A stretch of DNA of 64,000 nt, from positions 41,985 through 105,984 of the forward strand of contig PERU01000010.1 in assembly GCA_002928965.1 (NCBI GenBank), written 5' to 3'. This document shows positions 42,941 through 54,533 of this stretch, one piece after another; position 1 is the stretch's first letter; each line of letters opens with the position of its first letter. The notes beneath the pieces are model-generated. The model had not been told where the DNA came from and ran no database searches. It saw nothing but the letters and a program-made list of their open reading frames with translations. The position numbers and the translations under genes were made by a program. The DNA is from Methylomonas sp. (GTDB taxonomy: Bacteria > Pseudomonadota > Gammaproteobacteria > Methylococcales > Methylomonadaceae).

Positions 42941-44400
42941 AATTAAGCGACTTATTATCCGGTTTCAGCACGGTTGCCAGCGACATTGAAATTGGCGGCT
43001 TAAGCCTGGATAGCAGACAGATAAAATCCGGCGATGTGTTTGTTGCGCTGAATGGCGCGCTACAACATGGCATCACCCATGCTGAGCAGGCGATAGCCAA
43101 TGGTGCTGTTGCAATAATTTACGATCCGGCTGGACTCAAGCAAGCACTGCCAAAGGCGGATGTATCAAATTTTATTGCCATTAGCGCTTTAAGTCAGCAT
43201 CTGGGCAAAATTGCGGCACGATTTTATCAACATCCTTCGCAACAGTTGGACGTGATCGGCATCACTGGTACCAATGGCAAAACGACCTGTAGTCAGTTGC
43301 TGGCACAGGCTATCGAAGCCTGCGGCGTGATCGGCACGTTGGGCTGGGGCACTCCCGGACACTTGGAAGCCACCTTAAACACGACGCCTGATGCGCTAAC
43401 GGTACATAAAATCTTGCATGCCTTGCAAACCCAAGGCAAAAAAACGGTAGCAATGGAAGTATCTTCGCATGGGTTAGCCCAGGGCCGTGTCAATGCCGTG
43501 GAATTTAAAGGCGCGGTGTTTACCAACCTGAGCCATGACCATTTGGATTATCACGGCACCATGCAAGCCTACCTGGAGGCCAAGTTAAACCTGTTTAAAA
43601 ACCCGGCTTTAGAATTTGCAGTGGTTAATCTGGACGATCCGAGCAGTACTCAGGTATTGCAAACACTGCATAAAAATGTAAATCGTTGGGGATTTAGTCT
43701 GTCAGACCGGCAGGTCAATGATGTGCAATGCCTGACAGTACAAAACGTCGCGCATAGCAATGCAGGCATCAACTTCGAAGTAACGTGGTCCGGGCAAACA
43801 TTACCTGCCAAAACCGCTGTGGTTGGCGCGTTTAACCTGCAAAACGTCTTGACCGTATTGTGCGTCTTGCTAGGCATGGGATGGTCGTTCGACAAAGCGG
43901 TAGCGCAATTGGCGAATTTAAAAGCCGTAGCCGGTCGCATGGAAACCTTCGGTGGCGCGAACAAGCCCGCAGTCATCGTGGATTACGCTCATACCCCGGA
44001 CGCACTGGAAAAAGTGCTGAAAGCCGCTCGTGGCCAAGGAAAACTGTGGGCCGTCTTCGGCTGCGGCGGTGATCGGGATAAAACCAAACGACCACTCATG
44101 GGCCGGATAGCCGAAACCTGCGCGGATCATGTCATCGTCACCGACGATAATCCTCGCTCAGAAACATCCGAGGCCATTATCAAGGATATTTTGACCGGCT
44201 GCCTGAGCAACAGAATCAGCATTATCAACGACAGAGCCATCGCTATCACCACCGCCGTTGAGCAAGCATCTCAACAAGACTGCATCGTGGTAGCCGGTAA
44301 AGGTCACGAAAATTATCAAGAGATCCAAGGTGTCAAAATGCCCTTCAGCGACCAGGCCGTAGTACAACAGGCATTAGCCGCATGGAGCGCCAAACGATGA
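42937..44400 (+). CDS. murE: UDP-MurNAc-tripeptide synthetase MurE
   Basis: This 487-residue Mur ligase has P-loop GITGTNGKTT (about residues 108-117) and the DNPR motif (about 404) that selects meso-diaminopimelate. HDHLDYHG and DYAHTPDAL are also typical. It adds meso-DAP to UDP-MurNAc-L-Ala-D-Glu. It overlaps both neighbours by 4 bases. Confidence 0.95.
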   Translation: MKLSDLLSGFSTVASDIEIGGLSLDSRQIKSGDVFVALNGALQHGITHAEQAIANGAVAIIYDPAGLKQALPKADVSNFIAISALSQHLGKIAARFYQHPSQQLDVIGITGTNGKTTCSQLLAQAIEACGVIGTLGWGTPGHLEATLNTTPDALTVHKILHALQTQGKKTVAMEVSSHGLAQGRVNAVEFKGAVFTNLSHDHLDYHGTMQAYLEAKLNLFKNPALEFAVVNLDDPSSTQVLQTLHKNVNRWGFSLSDRQVNDVQCLTVQNVAHSNAGINFEVTWSGQTLPAKTAVVGAFNLQNVLTVLCVLLGMGWSFDKAVAQLANLKAVAGRMETFGGANKPAVIVDYAHTPDALEKVLKAARGQGKLWAVFGCGGDRDKTKRPLMGRIAETCADHVIVTDDNPRSETSEAIIKDILTGCLSNRISIINDRAIAITTAVEQASQQDCIVVAGKGHENYQEIQGVKMPFSDQAVVQQALAAWSAKR

Positions 44401-45764
44401 AACTGCAACTGAGCAACATTGCCCGAGCCGTTAACGGCGAACTGAGCGGCGGCGATCTGACCGTGATCGGTGCAGGGATAGATACACGAACACTGCAGCC
44501 CGGCAATCTATATATCGCCATCGAAGGTCAACGCTTTGATGGTCATGAGTTTGCCGAACAGGCCAGACTGGCTGGCGCAACCGCCATGCTGGTAAAAAGA
44601 CTGTTGCCCGTCGGACTGCCGCAAATTTTAGTTAATGACACCCGCTTGGCTTTAGCGGAACTGGCCGGTTACTGGCGTAAACAATTACCCGTCAAGATTG
44701 CCGGTGTCACGGGCAGTAACGGCAAAACCAGCGTCAAGGAAATGATTGCCGCCATTTTCGCCACTCAAGGCAACACCCTTTTTACGCAAGGCAATTTGAA
44801 CAACGATATTGGCGTACCGTTGACCTTGCTGCGACTGAACGAAGATCATCGTTATGCCGTCATTGAAATGGGCGCCAATCATCCCGGCGAAATTGCCTAT
44901 ACCAGCCACTATGCTCAAGCCGATGTTTGTGTCATCAGCAATGTAGGCCCCGCACATATTGAAGGCTTCGGTAGTATCCAAGGCGTCGCCAATACCAAGG
45001 CTGAAATTATCGAAAGCCTACAACCTGATGGCATTGCTGTATTGAACCGGGACGATGTTTTTTACGATTTTTGGCTGGCAAACAAAGTTGGCGGACGTAA
45101 AAGCGTCAGTTTTGGTCTAAATGATGCCGCAGATGTGCGCGCTGAAAACATCCATTCAGAATTGGATAACCAAGGCTTTGTCAGCTGTTTTGATTTAATC
45201 ACCGATGCTGGCACAACTATCATCCGATTTAATCTGGCGGGCGAGCACAATGTCAAAAACGCCCTCGCAGCAACCGCGGTTGCACTGCAATTCGGCATCA
45301 GCCTGTCTGATATCAAACGCGGCCTGGAACAAATGAAACCCGTGACGGGCCGCATGCAAACTCTGCACGGCAAAAAAGGCAATATCGTCATCGACGATAG
45401 CTATAACGCCAATCCAGCGTCTTTAAAAGCTGCCTTGCAGGCTATCAAGCAATGTCAACAGCCCATCTGGCTGGCCTTGGGTGCTTTTGGCGAATTAGGC
45501 AGCGACAGCGCCAACATTCATACCGAAATGGGGGCGATGATCAAAGCCATGCCAGTCGAGCGATTATTTGCCACCGGCGAATTAGCCAGAAACACCGTGG
45601 CGGCTTTTGGTGAAAACGGCCAGTTTTTCGATCAACAGGTTGATTTGATCAATGCTTTGGAGCAGGCCATCACTGGCAAAGAAATCATTTTAATTAAAGG
45701 CTCGCGTTCACAAAAAATGGAAAACGTGGCTGCAGCACTCGTAGACAATTTTAGAGCGGCATAA
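44397..45764 (+). CDS. murF: UDP-MurNAc-pentapeptide synthetase MurF
   Basis: The product is 455 residues from ATG 44397 (ATGA overlap with murE); an ATG 15 bases upstream inside murE is less likely. P-loop [26 protein letters not shown] and [15 protein letters not shown] are visible. It adds D-Ala-D-Ala to the tripeptide precursor. It overlaps mraY by one base. Confidence 0.95.
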   Translation: MKLQLSNIARAVNGELSGGDLTVIGAGIDTRTLQPGNLYIAIEGQRFDGHEFAEQARLAGATAMLVKRLLPVGLPQILVNDTRLALAELAGYWRKQLPVKIAGVTGSNGKTSVKEMIAAIFATQGNTLFTQGNLNNDIGVPLTLLRLNEDHRYAVIEMGANHPGEIAYTSHYAQADVCVISNVGPAHIEGFGSIQGVANTKAEIIESLQPDGIAVLNRDDVFYDFWLANKVGGRKSVSFGLNDAADVRAENIHSELDNQGFVSCFDLITDAGTTIIRFNLAGEHNVKNALAATAVALQFGISLSDIKRGLEQMKPVTGRMQTLHGKKGNIVIDDSYNANPASLKAALQAIKQCQQPIWLALGAFGELGSDSANIHTEMGAMIKAMPVERLFATGELARNTVAAFGENGQFFDQQVDLINALEQAITGKEIILIKGSRSQKMENVAAALVDNFRAA

Positions 45765-46846
45765 TGTTACTTTTACTCGCAGACTATTTAATCAGCATCG
45801 ACAGCGGCTTCAGGGTTTTGAATTACCTGACATTTCGGGCCATTTTAGGCGTGCTGACCGCGCTTACTATTTCATTCATGATCGGACCGATGATGATCGA
45901 AAAACTAACCCAGCAAAAAATCGGTCAAAGTGTCCGTGATGATGGTCCGCAAAGTCACTTATCAAAATCAGGTACACCCACTATGGGCGGCACCATGATT
46001 TTGTTCGCAGTTGCGATTAGCACCTTGTTATGTGCAGACCTTACGAATCGTTATGTGTGGGTGGTTTTACTGGTGACGCTGGCACACGGCGTGATTGGTT
46101 TTATCGATGATTATAAAAAAGTATTACTGGGCAACAGTGATGGCTTGTCAGCCAGAGCCAAGTACTTCGGTCAATCAGTCGTTGCACTGGGAGCGGCCAT
46201 TTATTTATATACCTCTGCACAAGTACCCGCAGAAACTCAATTCATTGTGCCGTTTTTCAAAAGTATCTCTCTCAATATGGGTTGGACCTACGTGGTGTTG
46301 ACCTATTTTGTGATTGTCGGCTCCAGCAACGCGGTCAACCTGACCGATGGCCTGGATGGTCTGGCCATTATGCCGACAGTGATGATCGCCGCTGCCCTGG
46401 CGATTTTTGCCTATTTGTCCGGCCATGCCAATTTTGCTCAATATCTGCAAATCCCACACATCCCAAAAGCAGGTGAATTGGTGGTGTTTTGTGCCGCCTT
46501 GATTGGCTCTGGATTGGGCTTTTTATGGTTTAACGCTTACCCCGCCATGGTGTTCATGGGTGATGTCGGTGCACTGGCTCTGGGTGCTGCATTAGGTATC
46601 GTGGCGGTACTGGTCAGACAGGAAGTGGTACTGGTCATTATGGGCGGCATTTTCGTGGTGGAAACCGTGTCTGTGATCATACAGGTCGGTTCTTACAAAA
46701 CCCGTAAAAAGCGGGTATTTCTGATGGCGCCGATTCATCATCATTACGAACTGAAAGGCTGGCCGGAACCCCGCATCATCGTCCGCTTTTGGATCATATC
46801 GGTGATTTTGGTCCTGATTGGTCTGGCCACTTTGAAACTGAGATAG
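45764..46846 (+). CDS. mraY: Phospho-MurNAc-pentapeptide translocase MraY
   Basis: This 360-residue membrane enzyme has about ten helices. Signature stretches are [55 protein letters not shown] and [14 protein letters not shown]. It makes lipid I on undecaprenyl phosphate. Length matches E. coli MraY (360). Confidence 0.97.
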   Translation: MLLLLADYLISIDSGFRVLNYLTFRAILGVLTALTISFMIGPMMIEKLTQQKIGQSVRDDGPQSHLSKSGTPTMGGTMILFAVAISTLLCADLTNRYVWVVLLVTLAHGVIGFIDDYKKVLLGNSDGLSARAKYFGQSVVALGAAIYLYTSAQVPAETQFIVPFFKSISLNMGWTYVVLTYFVIVGSSNAVNLTDGLDGLAIMPTVMIAAALAIFAYLSGHANFAQYLQIPHIPKAGELVVFCAALIGSGLGFLWFNAYPAMVFMGDVGALALGAALGIVAVLVRQEVVLVIMGGIFVVETVSVIIQVGSYKTRKKRVFLMAPIHHHYELKGWPEPRIIVRFWIISVILVLIGLATLKLR

Positions 46847-46848
46847 TC

Positions 46849-48213
46849 ATGATCAGCAACGCCTTTCTTGCCAACCTCAAAAGCCTTTTCCAGCTGGATC
46901 CGGCCGATGCGCGTCTGTTGATCGTCGGTCTGGGCGCTACCGGCTATTCAGCCGCACAATTTTTGGCAGAAACCCCCATCAAATTTGCTGTGATCGACAG
47001 CCGCAGCAATCCGCCGCAAATCGACAGCTTGCGTGAACAAATGCCGGATGTGCCAGTATTTTCGGGCGGTTTTGACCAATCGGCATTTGAGGTGGCCACC
47101 CATCTACTGGTCAGTCCGGGTGTCTCTTTACACGAAAAAATCATCCACAGAGCCATGCAGGCCGGCGTCACCATACTCAGCGACATTGATCTGTTTGCCT
47201 GCGCCACCGATAAGCCCATCATTGCCATCACAGGCTCCAATGGCAAAAGTACGGTCACCACCATGATGGGGGATATGGGCACAGCGGCTGGCTTCAAAAC
47301 CGCTATAGGTGGCAATTTGGGCACGCCTGCCCTGGATTTGTTACAGCAAGACGCCGATTTATATGTCCTGGAGCTCTCCAGTTTTCAATTGGAACGGACT
47401 ACTGCGTTAAATGCCAAAACCGCCACTGTACTCAATTTAAGCGCCGACCACCTGGATAGACACGATGACATGGTCGCTTACGCGCATGCGAAACAACGGG
47501 TTTTTCGTGGCGATGGCACTATGATTTTAAATGCCGATGACGAAATCGTCATGGCCATGCAGGATTCATCCAGACTGAGTTACAGCTTTTCGATCTACAA
47601 AAATGCGGATTTTTATCTGCAGCGTGGCGAAACCGATGAATTGATGTTCCGCGACCAAGTACTGATGAGGGCCGATGAGTTAAATCTGGAGGGTCGTCAT
47701 AACATTGCCAACGCTTTAGCCGCATTGGCTTTGGGCTATGCCACCGGTCTAGATATGCATGCTATGTGCCGGGCCCTGAAAAAATTCAAAGGTCTGCCGC
47801 ATCGCATGCAAAAAGTGGCAGAGGTACGCGGCTTGCGCTGGGTGAATGATTCCAAAGCTACCAATATCGGCGCTTGCATTGCAGCTTTGCAAGGTTACGA
47901 CCGCAAAGTCATTCTGATTGCCGGCGGCGATGGCAAAGGTGCTGACATGACTGAATTGACACCGATAGTCAGCGAAAAAACCAAGGCGGTCATTTTAATG
48001 GGCAAGGATGCCGCCCTGATCGATCAGGCCTTAAATCACTGTGTGCCGACGCATTTTGCCGGCAATATGAAAGAGGCCGTTAAAATCGCCGCCAGTCTCG
48101 GTTCAGCAGGCGACAGCGTGCTGCTATCGCCTGCGTGCGCCAGCCTGGATCAGTATAAAAGTTATGTCGATCGCGGCAACCAATTCGCACAAGCCGTGCT
48201 GGAGTTAAGCTGA
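46849..48213 (+). CDS. murD: UDP-MurNAc-L-alanine:D-glutamate ligase MurD
   Basis: The product is 454 residues from ATG 46849, two bases after the mraY stop; a longer frame starting inside mraY is rejected. It has an N-terminal Rossmann-like LIVGLGATGYSAA, P-loop AITGSNGKSTVTTM and LSADHLDRHDDM. It adds D-Glu to UDP-MurNAc-L-Ala. It overlaps ftsW by one base. Confidence 0.95.
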   Translation: MISNAFLANLKSLFQLDPADARLLIVGLGATGYSAAQFLAETPIKFAVIDSRSNPPQIDSLREQMPDVPVFSGGFDQSAFEVATHLLVSPGVSLHEKIIHRAMQAGVTILSDIDLFACATDKPIIAITGSNGKSTVTTMMGDMGTAAGFKTAIGGNLGTPALDLLQQDADLYVLELSSFQLERTTALNAKTATVLNLSADHLDRHDDMVAYAHAKQRVFRGDGTMILNADDEIVMAMQDSSRLSYSFSIYKNADFYLQRGETDELMFRDQVLMRADELNLEGRHNIANALAALALGYATGLDMHAMCRALKKFKGLPHRMQKVAEVRGLRWVNDSKATNIGACIAALQGYDRKVILIAGGDGKGADMTELTPIVSEKTKAVILMGKDAALIDQALNHCVPTHFAGNMKEAVKIAASLGSAGDSVLLSPACASLDQYKSYVDRGNQFAQAVLELS

Positions 48214-49376
48214 TGTCAGTACCAGCCCCCAAACCCCGCGCCGCAAAATACCATATCGACCAGTCTTTACTGACGGCCTGTCTGTGTTTGTTAGGCATAG
48301 GTTTCATCATGGTCGCCTCATCCTCCATGCACTTGGGGGTAAAAATGGCGGATGACGTATCGTATTACCCGTTCAAACAGTTGGTACACATCATTCTCGG
48401 TTTGATATTTGCCGCCTTCATTCTGGCTACGCCGATGAAAAGCTGGCAGCGTCTGGGCCAGCCCTTGTTCATTGCCGGATTGCTGTTGTTATTGGTGGTG
48501 CTGGTGCCGGGCGTAGGCGTCAAAGTCAATGGCAGCACCCGCTGGTTATCACTAATGGGCTTGCGGATTCAGGTTTCGGAAGTGATGAAGTTTATTTCGG
48601 TGATTTATATGGCCGGTTACATCACCCGTCATATCGAGCATGTCCGCTATTCCATTTTTGGCCTGTTGCGACCACTGATGCTGTTGTCCGTGGCCTGTAT
48701 TCTGCTGCTACTGGAACCGGATTTCGGTTCCGCGGTAGTGATCATCATCATCGCCATGGGCATGATGTTTCTGGGCGGTGCGCGCTTATCACCTTTCGTA
48801 GTACTTGTTGGATTGGTCTCGTCTGCGGCCGCTATACTGGCTTACACCTCACCCTATCGACTGAAGCGCATCACAGGCTTTATCGATCCCTGGGAACATG
48901 CCAGAGACAGCGGCTATCAGCTGACCCAAGCGTTAATTTCGTTTGGTCGGGGTGAAGTATCCGGAGTGGGTTTGGGTAACGGTCTGCAAAAATTGTTTTA
49001 CTTGCCTGAAGCTCACACTGACTTTTTATTTTCAGTGCTGGGTGAAGAATTAGGCCTAGTCGGTGTAATCGTGGTAATCAGCCTGTTTACCATATTGGTT
49101 ATGCGCGGTTTTAGCATCGGTGAACAAGCAGAAGCGGCCGGCGAGCGTTTTTCATCATTGGTTGCTTACGGACTGGTGATCTGGTTTGGATTTCAAGCCT
49201 TCGTAAACATGGGCGTCAATATGGGTATTTTGCCCACCAAGGGTTTGACGTTGCCATTGATGAGTTACGGCGGCGGCAGCATGATCATCATGTGCGGAGC
49301 CATGGCTGTGCTGTTTCGGATTCATTACGAAGTGACCGAGCTGCATAAAAGCAACGTCAAAGGGGTAAGCCGATGA
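48213..49376 (+). CDS. ftsW: Septal peptidoglycan glycosyltransferase FtsW
   Basis: This 387-residue SEDS protein has about ten membrane helices. Typical stretches are GSTRWLSLMGLRIQVSE, LLLEPDFGSAVV, EAHTDFLFSVLGEELGLVG and LTLPLMSYGGGSMI. It polymerises septal glycan strands with FtsI. It overlaps murG by 4 bases. Confidence 0.95.
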   Translation: MSVPAPKPRAAKYHIDQSLLTACLCLLGIGFIMVASSSMHLGVKMADDVSYYPFKQLVHIILGLIFAAFILATPMKSWQRLGQPLFIAGLLLLLVVLVPGVGVKVNGSTRWLSLMGLRIQVSEVMKFISVIYMAGYITRHIEHVRYSIFGLLRPLMLLSVACILLLLEPDFGSAVVIIIIAMGMMFLGGARLSPFVVLVGLVSSAAAILAYTSPYRLKRITGFIDPWEHARDSGYQLTQALISFGRGEVSGVGLGNGLQKLFYLPEAHTDFLFSVLGEELGLVGVIVVISLFTILVMRGFSIGEQAEAAGERFSSLVAYGLVIWFGFQAFVNMGVNMGILPTKGLTLPLMSYGGGSMIIMCGAMAVLFRIHYEVTELHKSNVKGVSR

Positions 49377-50437
49377 CTGGCCGCATGGTAATCATGGCCG
49401 GCGGTACCGGCGGACACGTATTCCCGGCATTGGCAGTGGCTGAAGAGATGCGATTGCGCGGCTGGCAAGTCACTTGGTTGGGTACTCAAGCAGGTCTGGA
49501 AGCCCGCGTGGTGCCAGCTCAGCACATCGACATCGATTGGCTATCGGTCAGCGGTCTGCGCGGCAAAGGATTGCTGGCAAAATTCAAAGCCGTGTTGAAT
49601 CTGTTTCAAGCCTGCATACAGGCACGCCTTATATTAAAAGCCCGTCAGCCGGCTGTGGTTTTGGGTATGGGCGGCTTTGTAGCCGGTCCCGGCGGGTTGA
49701 TGGCCAAATGGCTGGGCATTCCGCTGGTAATTCACGAACAAAATCGTGTTCCCGGCACCACCAATCGCTGGTTGGTCAAACTGGCGGCTACAAAAGTGCT
49801 GGAAGCTTTCCCGAACAGCTTTGCCTCATCGGTAAGCGCCATGTGTACCGGCAATCCGCTCAGAGCCGCTTTTCAACACGTCTCTGAAAAAGTCGAATGG
49901 ACGCCTCAGGCAAACAGACCGCTACGGATTTTCATCCTGGGCGGCAGTCAGGGCGCCAAAGTGCTTAACGAAAACGTGCCGGAGGCATTAGCCGGTTTCA
50001 GCAATCTGGCCATCAAACACCAGAGCGGTTCAGCCATGCAGACCGAGGTTAGCGATCGCTACCAAACACTAGGATTGAATGCCGAAGTTCTTGCCTTCAT
50101 TGAAGACATGCCAGCGGTGTATCAATGGGCTGATCTGATCATTTGCCGGGCTGGCGCAATGACCGTTAGCGAGGTAGCTGCTTGCGGTTTGCCGGCTATT
50201 TTTGTGCCGTTGCTCCATGCCATTGACGACCACCAAACCGCCAACGCCCGTTATCTGGTGGATGCCGGCGCAGCATTGCTGTTGCCACAACCCGAATTAA
50301 ACGCCGAGAATTTACGCAAGGCCATAGAAAAAACCATGACATCCTTAACTTCCATGAGTCAGGCAGCGAAAAGTCTGGCCAAACTTGATGCCACCCAAAC
50401 GGTGGCGGATATCTGCATGCACGAGGCAAAACGATGA
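49373..50437 (+). CDS. murG: UDP-GlcNAc:lipid I N-acetylglucosaminyltransferase MurG
   Basis: This 354-residue GT28 enzyme has the N-terminal loop [16 protein letters not shown], the second Gly-rich loop [12 protein letters not shown], and the C-domain motifs [13 protein letters not shown] and [20 protein letters not shown]. It makes lipid II at the inner membrane face. Confidence 0.96.
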   Translation: MTGRMVIMAGGTGGHVFPALAVAEEMRLRGWQVTWLGTQAGLEARVVPAQHIDIDWLSVSGLRGKGLLAKFKAVLNLFQACIQARLILKARQPAVVLGMGGFVAGPGGLMAKWLGIPLVIHEQNRVPGTTNRWLVKLAATKVLEAFPNSFASSVSAMCTGNPLRAAFQHVSEKVEWTPQANRPLRIFILGGSQGAKVLNENVPEALAGFSNLAIKHQSGSAMQTEVSDRYQTLGLNAEVLAFIEDMPAVYQWADLIICRAGAMTVSEVAACGLPAIFVPLLHAIDDHQTANARYLVDAGAALLLPQPELNAENLRKAIEKTMTSLTSMSQAAKSLAKLDATQTVADICMHEAKR

Positions 50438-51900
50438 ACGCATCCATCCCCTCTGGCGCTCAAAACAACCATCCTGCACAAGTGTTGGGCAGTATCGACA
50501 AGATTCATTTCGTGGGTGTCGGTGGCACCGGCATGAGCGGTATTGCCGAGGTATTATCCAATCTGGGTTACAAGGTATCCGGCTCGGACATCAAAGCCTC
50601 GGCAGTCACCGACAGACTGCAAAGTATGGGTGTGAAAGTCTATTTTGAGCATGCTGCAAGTAATGTGTCTGATGTGGATGTGGTCGTTACTTCGACTGCC
50701 GTGGATCGCACCAATCCTGAAATCACCAAAGCCTATGAAAACCGCATTCCGGTAATTCCACGAGCAGAAATGCTGGCCGAGTTGATGCGTTTCAGATTCG
50801 GCATTGCTGTCGCCGGCACCCACGGTAAAACCACCACGACCAGCCTGACCACCATGATGCTGGCTGAAGGCGGTCTGGACCCCACCTTTGTGATCGGCGG
50901 TCGATTGAACAGCGCCGGTGCCAATGCCAAGTTGGGTTTGGGGAAATATCTAGTCGCCGAAGCCGACGAAAGCGATGCGTCGTTTTTATACCTGCAACCG
51001 ATGATGGCGATTGTCACCAACATTGACCAGGACCATATGGAAACCTATGGCGGCTGTTACGACCGTCTGAAAGACACCTTTATCAAATTTCTGCATCAAT
51101 TGCCGTTTTATGGTCTGGCAGTGTTATGTATCGACGATCCGGGTGTTTGCGAAATTTTACCGCTGATTTCAAAGCCGGTTAAAACCTATGGCATAGCTGA
51201 GTCAGCGGATGTTCGCGCCATCAATATTCACCAGGATGGCCTGAAAACCCATTTCACCGTGTTGCGCTGGGACAGTCTGCCCGCCCTGCAAGTGACTTTG
51301 AACCTGCCCGGTTGGCACAACATGCTGAATTCGCTGGCCGCCATTACTATCGCCACCGCATTGGGTGTAGACGATGCAGCAATTATCAAAAGCTTGGCCG
51401 AATTTACGGGGGTAGGCCGACGCTTCCAGATCAATGGCGATGTTAATTTGGATGGCGGCAAATTGACCCTGGTCGACGATTACGGGCATCACCCCCGCGA
51501 ACTGGCAGCCACTCTGGAAGCCTTACGACAAGCCTGGCCGGAACGGCGCAAAGTGGTCGTGTTTCAGCCCCATCGCTACACCCGTACCCGCGATTTATTT
51601 GAAGACTTCGTGGAGGTGCTGTCCAGTGTCGATGTATTGATATTACTGGATGTCTATTCCGCTGGCGAAGCCCCAATCACGGGCGCAGATGGCAAGGCCT
51701 TGAGCCGTTCTATCCGCATACGCGGCCAGGTTGATCCGGTCTTCGTACAAAATCGCGAAGATTTACCGACTATTCTGGCGGGGATCGTCCAAGCCGATGA
51801 CGTGGTTCTGACCATGGGTGCCGGCAACGTTGGGCAGATTGCAGCCGAATTACCGCAAAAACTGCAAGAGTCACTAACGCTGCAGAGGGTGTCAGCATGA
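50434..51900 (+). CDS. murC: UDP-MurNAc:L-alanine ligase MurC
   Basis: This 488-residue Mur ligase has an N-terminal [19 protein letters not shown]-loop [24 protein letters not shown] and [14 protein letters not shown]. It adds the first amino acid to UDP-MurNAc. It overlaps murG and murB by 4 bases. Confidence 0.96.
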   Translation: MNASIPSGAQNNHPAQVLGSIDKIHFVGVGGTGMSGIAEVLSNLGYKVSGSDIKASAVTDRLQSMGVKVYFEHAASNVSDVDVVVTSTAVDRTNPEITKAYENRIPVIPRAEMLAELMRFRFGIAVAGTHGKTTTTSLTTMMLAEGGLDPTFVIGGRLNSAGANAKLGLGKYLVAEADESDASFLYLQPMMAIVTNIDQDHMETYGGCYDRLKDTFIKFLHQLPFYGLAVLCIDDPGVCEILPLISKPVKTYGIAESADVRAINIHQDGLKTHFTVLRWDSLPALQVTLNLPGWHNMLNSLAAITIATALGVDDAAIIKSLAEFTGVGRRFQINGDVNLDGGKLTLVDDYGHHPRELAATLEALRQAWPERRKVVVFQPHRYTRTRDLFEDFVEVLSSVDVLILLDVYSAGEAPITGADGKALSRSIRIRGQVDPVFVQNREDLPTILAGIVQADDVVLTMGAGNVGQIAAELPQKLQESLTLQRVSA

Positions 51901-52787
51901 TGGTGCAAGCCATACTCAGAGGCACGCTGTTGCACAATGAACCGCTGGCCAAATACACCAGTTGGCGGGTAGGTGGTCCCGCACAGCGTCTTTATATTCC
52001 AGACGATAAAGACGACCTGATTGATTTCATCGCCAGCTTACCGGAAGGCGAACCTATTGTCTGGATTGGACTGGGCAGCAACTTATTGGTACGCGATGGC
52101 GGTATTCGCGGCACGGTGATCAATACTAAAGGCCGCCTGAAGGACATGCGCTTGATTGATTCCGAACGTGTTTATGTGGAAGCCGGCGTACCGTGTGCGC
52201 ATGTGGCCCGTTTTTGCAGCGATTTAGGATTGACCGGTGCCGAGTTTCTGGCCGGCATTCCCGGCACCATGGGTGGTGCTTTAAAAATGAACGCGGGCGC
52301 CTTTGGCGGCGAAACCTGGGGTATCGTCGACCAAGTGGAAATGATTAACCCGCACGGTGATGTCATCAAACGCGGCAAACACGAGTTTGAAGTCGCTTAC
52401 CGTTCTGTCAAAGGCATTCATAACGAATGGTTTTTGTCGACCCAACTGACTTTGCAAAAAGGCAGCAGCGAAACCAGCCAGCAACATATCAAATCTTTAC
52501 TGGAAAAACGCAACGCCAGTCAACCGACCAACAAACCGACCTGCGGTTCGGTATTCAAAAACCCGCCCGGTGATTTTGCGGCGCGTTTGATTGAAGCATC
52601 TGGATTAAAAGGCTTTGCTGTTGGAGGCGCTATGGTGTCAGAAAAACACGCCAACTTTATTGAAAATCGTGGCAACGCCACCGCAGTAGATATAGAAACC
52701 CTGATTGAACATATTCAAACCCAAGTACAAAACCAGTTTGGCATCTCCCTACAACCTGAAGTATGCAGAATAGGTGAGCGCGCATGA
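51897..52787 (+). CDS. murB: UDP-N-acetylenolpyruvoylglucosamine reductase MurB
   Basis: This 296-residue FAD enzyme has [49 protein letters not shown] and the active-site [15 protein letters not shown]. The short form and motif order suit the type II MurB found in dcw clusters. It reduces the enolpyruvyl group to make UDP-MurNAc. Confidence 0.94.
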   Translation: MMVQAILRGTLLHNEPLAKYTSWRVGGPAQRLYIPDDKDDLIDFIASLPEGEPIVWIGLGSNLLVRDGGIRGTVINTKGRLKDMRLIDSERVYVEAGVPCAHVARFCSDLGLTGAEFLAGIPGTMGGALKMNAGAFGGETWGIVDQVEMINPHGDVIKRGKHEFEVAYRSVKGIHNEWFLSTQLTLQKGSSETSQQHIKSLLEKRNASQPTNKPTCGSVFKNPPGDFAARLIEASGLKGFAVGGAMVSEKHANFIENRGNATAVDIETLIEHIQTQVQNQFGISLQPEVCRIGERA

Positions 52788-53719
52788 AACCATTACAGAT
52801 CAAAAAGGCTGCCGATTTCGGCAAAGTGGCGGTAATGATGGGCGGTACGGCTGCCGAACGGGAAATTTCTCTAAACAGCGGCAACGCGGTTTATCAGGCA
52901 CTAAAAACCAATGGCGTTGATGTCATTGCGATTGATGTCACCGGCAGCCCGATAGAGGCTCTGGCCGCTTTAAAGGTAGATCGCGTTTTCAACATCATGC
53001 ATGGTCGCGGTGGCGAAGACGGTGTGTTGCAAGCAATTTTGCAAGTGTTAAGCCTGCCTTATACCGGCTCGGGTGTGATGGCTTCCGCTTTGAGTATGGA
53101 CAAGTTGCGGACCAAACTGTGTTGGCAAGGTATGGGCCTTTCAACACCCAAATGGTTTGTGATGCATGGTCAACAGGATATTGACCAGTGTATCGATGTA
53201 TTGGGCTTTCCGGTAATTGTGAAACCGGCTCAGGAAGGCTCCAGTATAGGCATGAGCAAGGCCAAAACCCGCGAAGAACTGGTGGCTGCATTAGATACTG
53301 CTTTGCACTATAACTGTGCCGTTTACGCCGAGCAATGGGTTCAAGGTCAGGAATATACGGTTGGCATTCTCGACGGTGAAGCGTTGCCCGCGATTCGTTT
53401 GCAAACGCCCAACGAGTTTTACGATTTTGACGCCAAATATCGCGCCAACACGACTCAATATCATTGCCCATGCGGCCTGAGCGCAGAACGCGAAAAAGCC
53501 CTGCAGGATTTAGCATTGAAAGCGTGTGCCGGTTTGGATGTAAAAGGTTGGGCGCGGGTGGATGTATTTATCGACCAAAATGATTGTACGCAATTGATCG
53601 AAGTCAATACCGTACCCGGCATGACCGATCATAGCTTGGTGCCTATGGCTGCAAAAGCAGCAGGTATCGACTTTAACGAATTGGTCTGGCGCATTCTGGA
53701 AACCAGTATGGCGGCTTAA
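52784..53719 (+). CDS. ddlB: D-alanine--D-alanine ligase
   Basis: This 311-residue ATP-grasp enzyme has VAVMMGGTAAEREISLNSG, HGRGGEDGVLQAIL, YTGSGVMASALSMDK, VKPAQEGSSIGMSK and EVNTVPGMTDHSLVP. It makes the D-Ala-D-Ala used by MurF. It overlaps murB by 4 bases. Confidence 0.95.
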   Translation: MKPLQIKKAADFGKVAVMMGGTAAEREISLNSGNAVYQALKTNGVDVIAIDVTGSPIEALAALKVDRVFNIMHGRGGEDGVLQAILQVLSLPYTGSGVMASALSMDKLRTKLCWQGMGLSTPKWFVMHGQQDIDQCIDVLGFPVIVKPAQEGSSIGMSKAKTREELVAALDTALHYNCAVYAEQWVQGQEYTVGILDGEALPAIRLQTPNEFYDFDAKYRANTTQYHCPCGLSAEREKALQDLALKACAGLDVKGWARVDVFIDQNDCTQLIEVNTVPGMTDHSLVPMAAKAAGIDFNELVWRILETSMAA

Positions 53720-53720
53720 G

Positions 53721-54509
53721 GTGTCGGGATTTAAGTTTATCGTATTCAGCCTGCTGCTATTTGTCGGCGGCTGGTATGGCTGGCGGCATTTCAATAGTCA
53801 GGATGCCATCAGCAAACCAATACGTTATGTGAAGATAGAAGGGGCGTTTCAATACACCAGCAAGGACAAACTTAAGGAAGTGCTGACCCCGGAAATGAAA
53901 CGCGGTTTTTATCATGCTGATATGGATGCCATCCATCATCAGATCATGAGTTTGCCGTTGGTGGAAAAGGCGGATGTCAAACGGGTTTGGCCGGATGCGG
54001 TGCATATCAAGATTACCGAACAGAAGCCCATCGTCCGTTGGGGCGACAATGCCTTGCTGAATAAGCAAGGCGATGTATTAGTACCGGACAACATTGCAGA
54101 TTTTAAAAACCTGCCGTTGATAACCGGCCCGAATGGACAGGAAAAGAAACTGCTGGAAATCATGAAAGGCGTATACATCGTCTTGAAAGATAAATCCATG
54201 CAACTGGCAGAGTTCCATGTGAATGACCGGCGGGCTTGGCGAATCAAGTTGGCTAGTGGTCTGGAAATGCAGTTAGGTGGGAAAGCGCCGCTAGAGAACA
54301 TGCAGCGTTTCTTGAAAACCATGGATTTAATCGGCAAGGCCCAGGTTGAGATGATGGTCAGCGTGGATACTCGTTATCCCAATGGCTACGCGGTGACCTG
54401 GAAACCGGATACCCCTGAAATAGACTGGAAAGCTGTTGCAGAGCAAAACAAAATTTTAGAAAAAACCAATCCAGCGCCACGAGTGGGCACAGGAAATGAC
54501 AATACCTGA
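53721..54509 (+). CDS. ftsQ: Cell division protein FtsQ (GTG start)
   Basis: This 262-residue bitopic protein starts at GTG 53721, one base after the ddlB stop. It has a membrane helix (about residues 4-22), a POTRA domain (about 33-105: IRYVKIEGAFQYTSKD, LPLVEKADVKRVWPDAVHI) and a FtsQ beta domain. It scaffolds FtsL-FtsB at the divisome. The C-terminal 30 residues are polar and probably disordered. Confidence 0.92.
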   Translation: MSGFKFIVFSLLLFVGGWYGWRHFNSQDAISKPIRYVKIEGAFQYTSKDKLKEVLTPEMKRGFYHADMDAIHHQIMSLPLVEKADVKRVWPDAVHIKITEQKPIVRWGDNALLNKQGDVLVPDNIADFKNLPLITGPNGQEKKLLEIMKGVYIVLKDKSMQLAEFHVNDRRAWRIKLASGLEMQLGGKAPLENMQRFLKTMDLIGKAQVEMMVSVDTRYPNGYAVTWKPDTPEIDWKAVAEQNKILEKTNPAPRVGTGNDNT

Positions 54510-54533
54510 TTTAAACGCTTATCGAGCAGAATA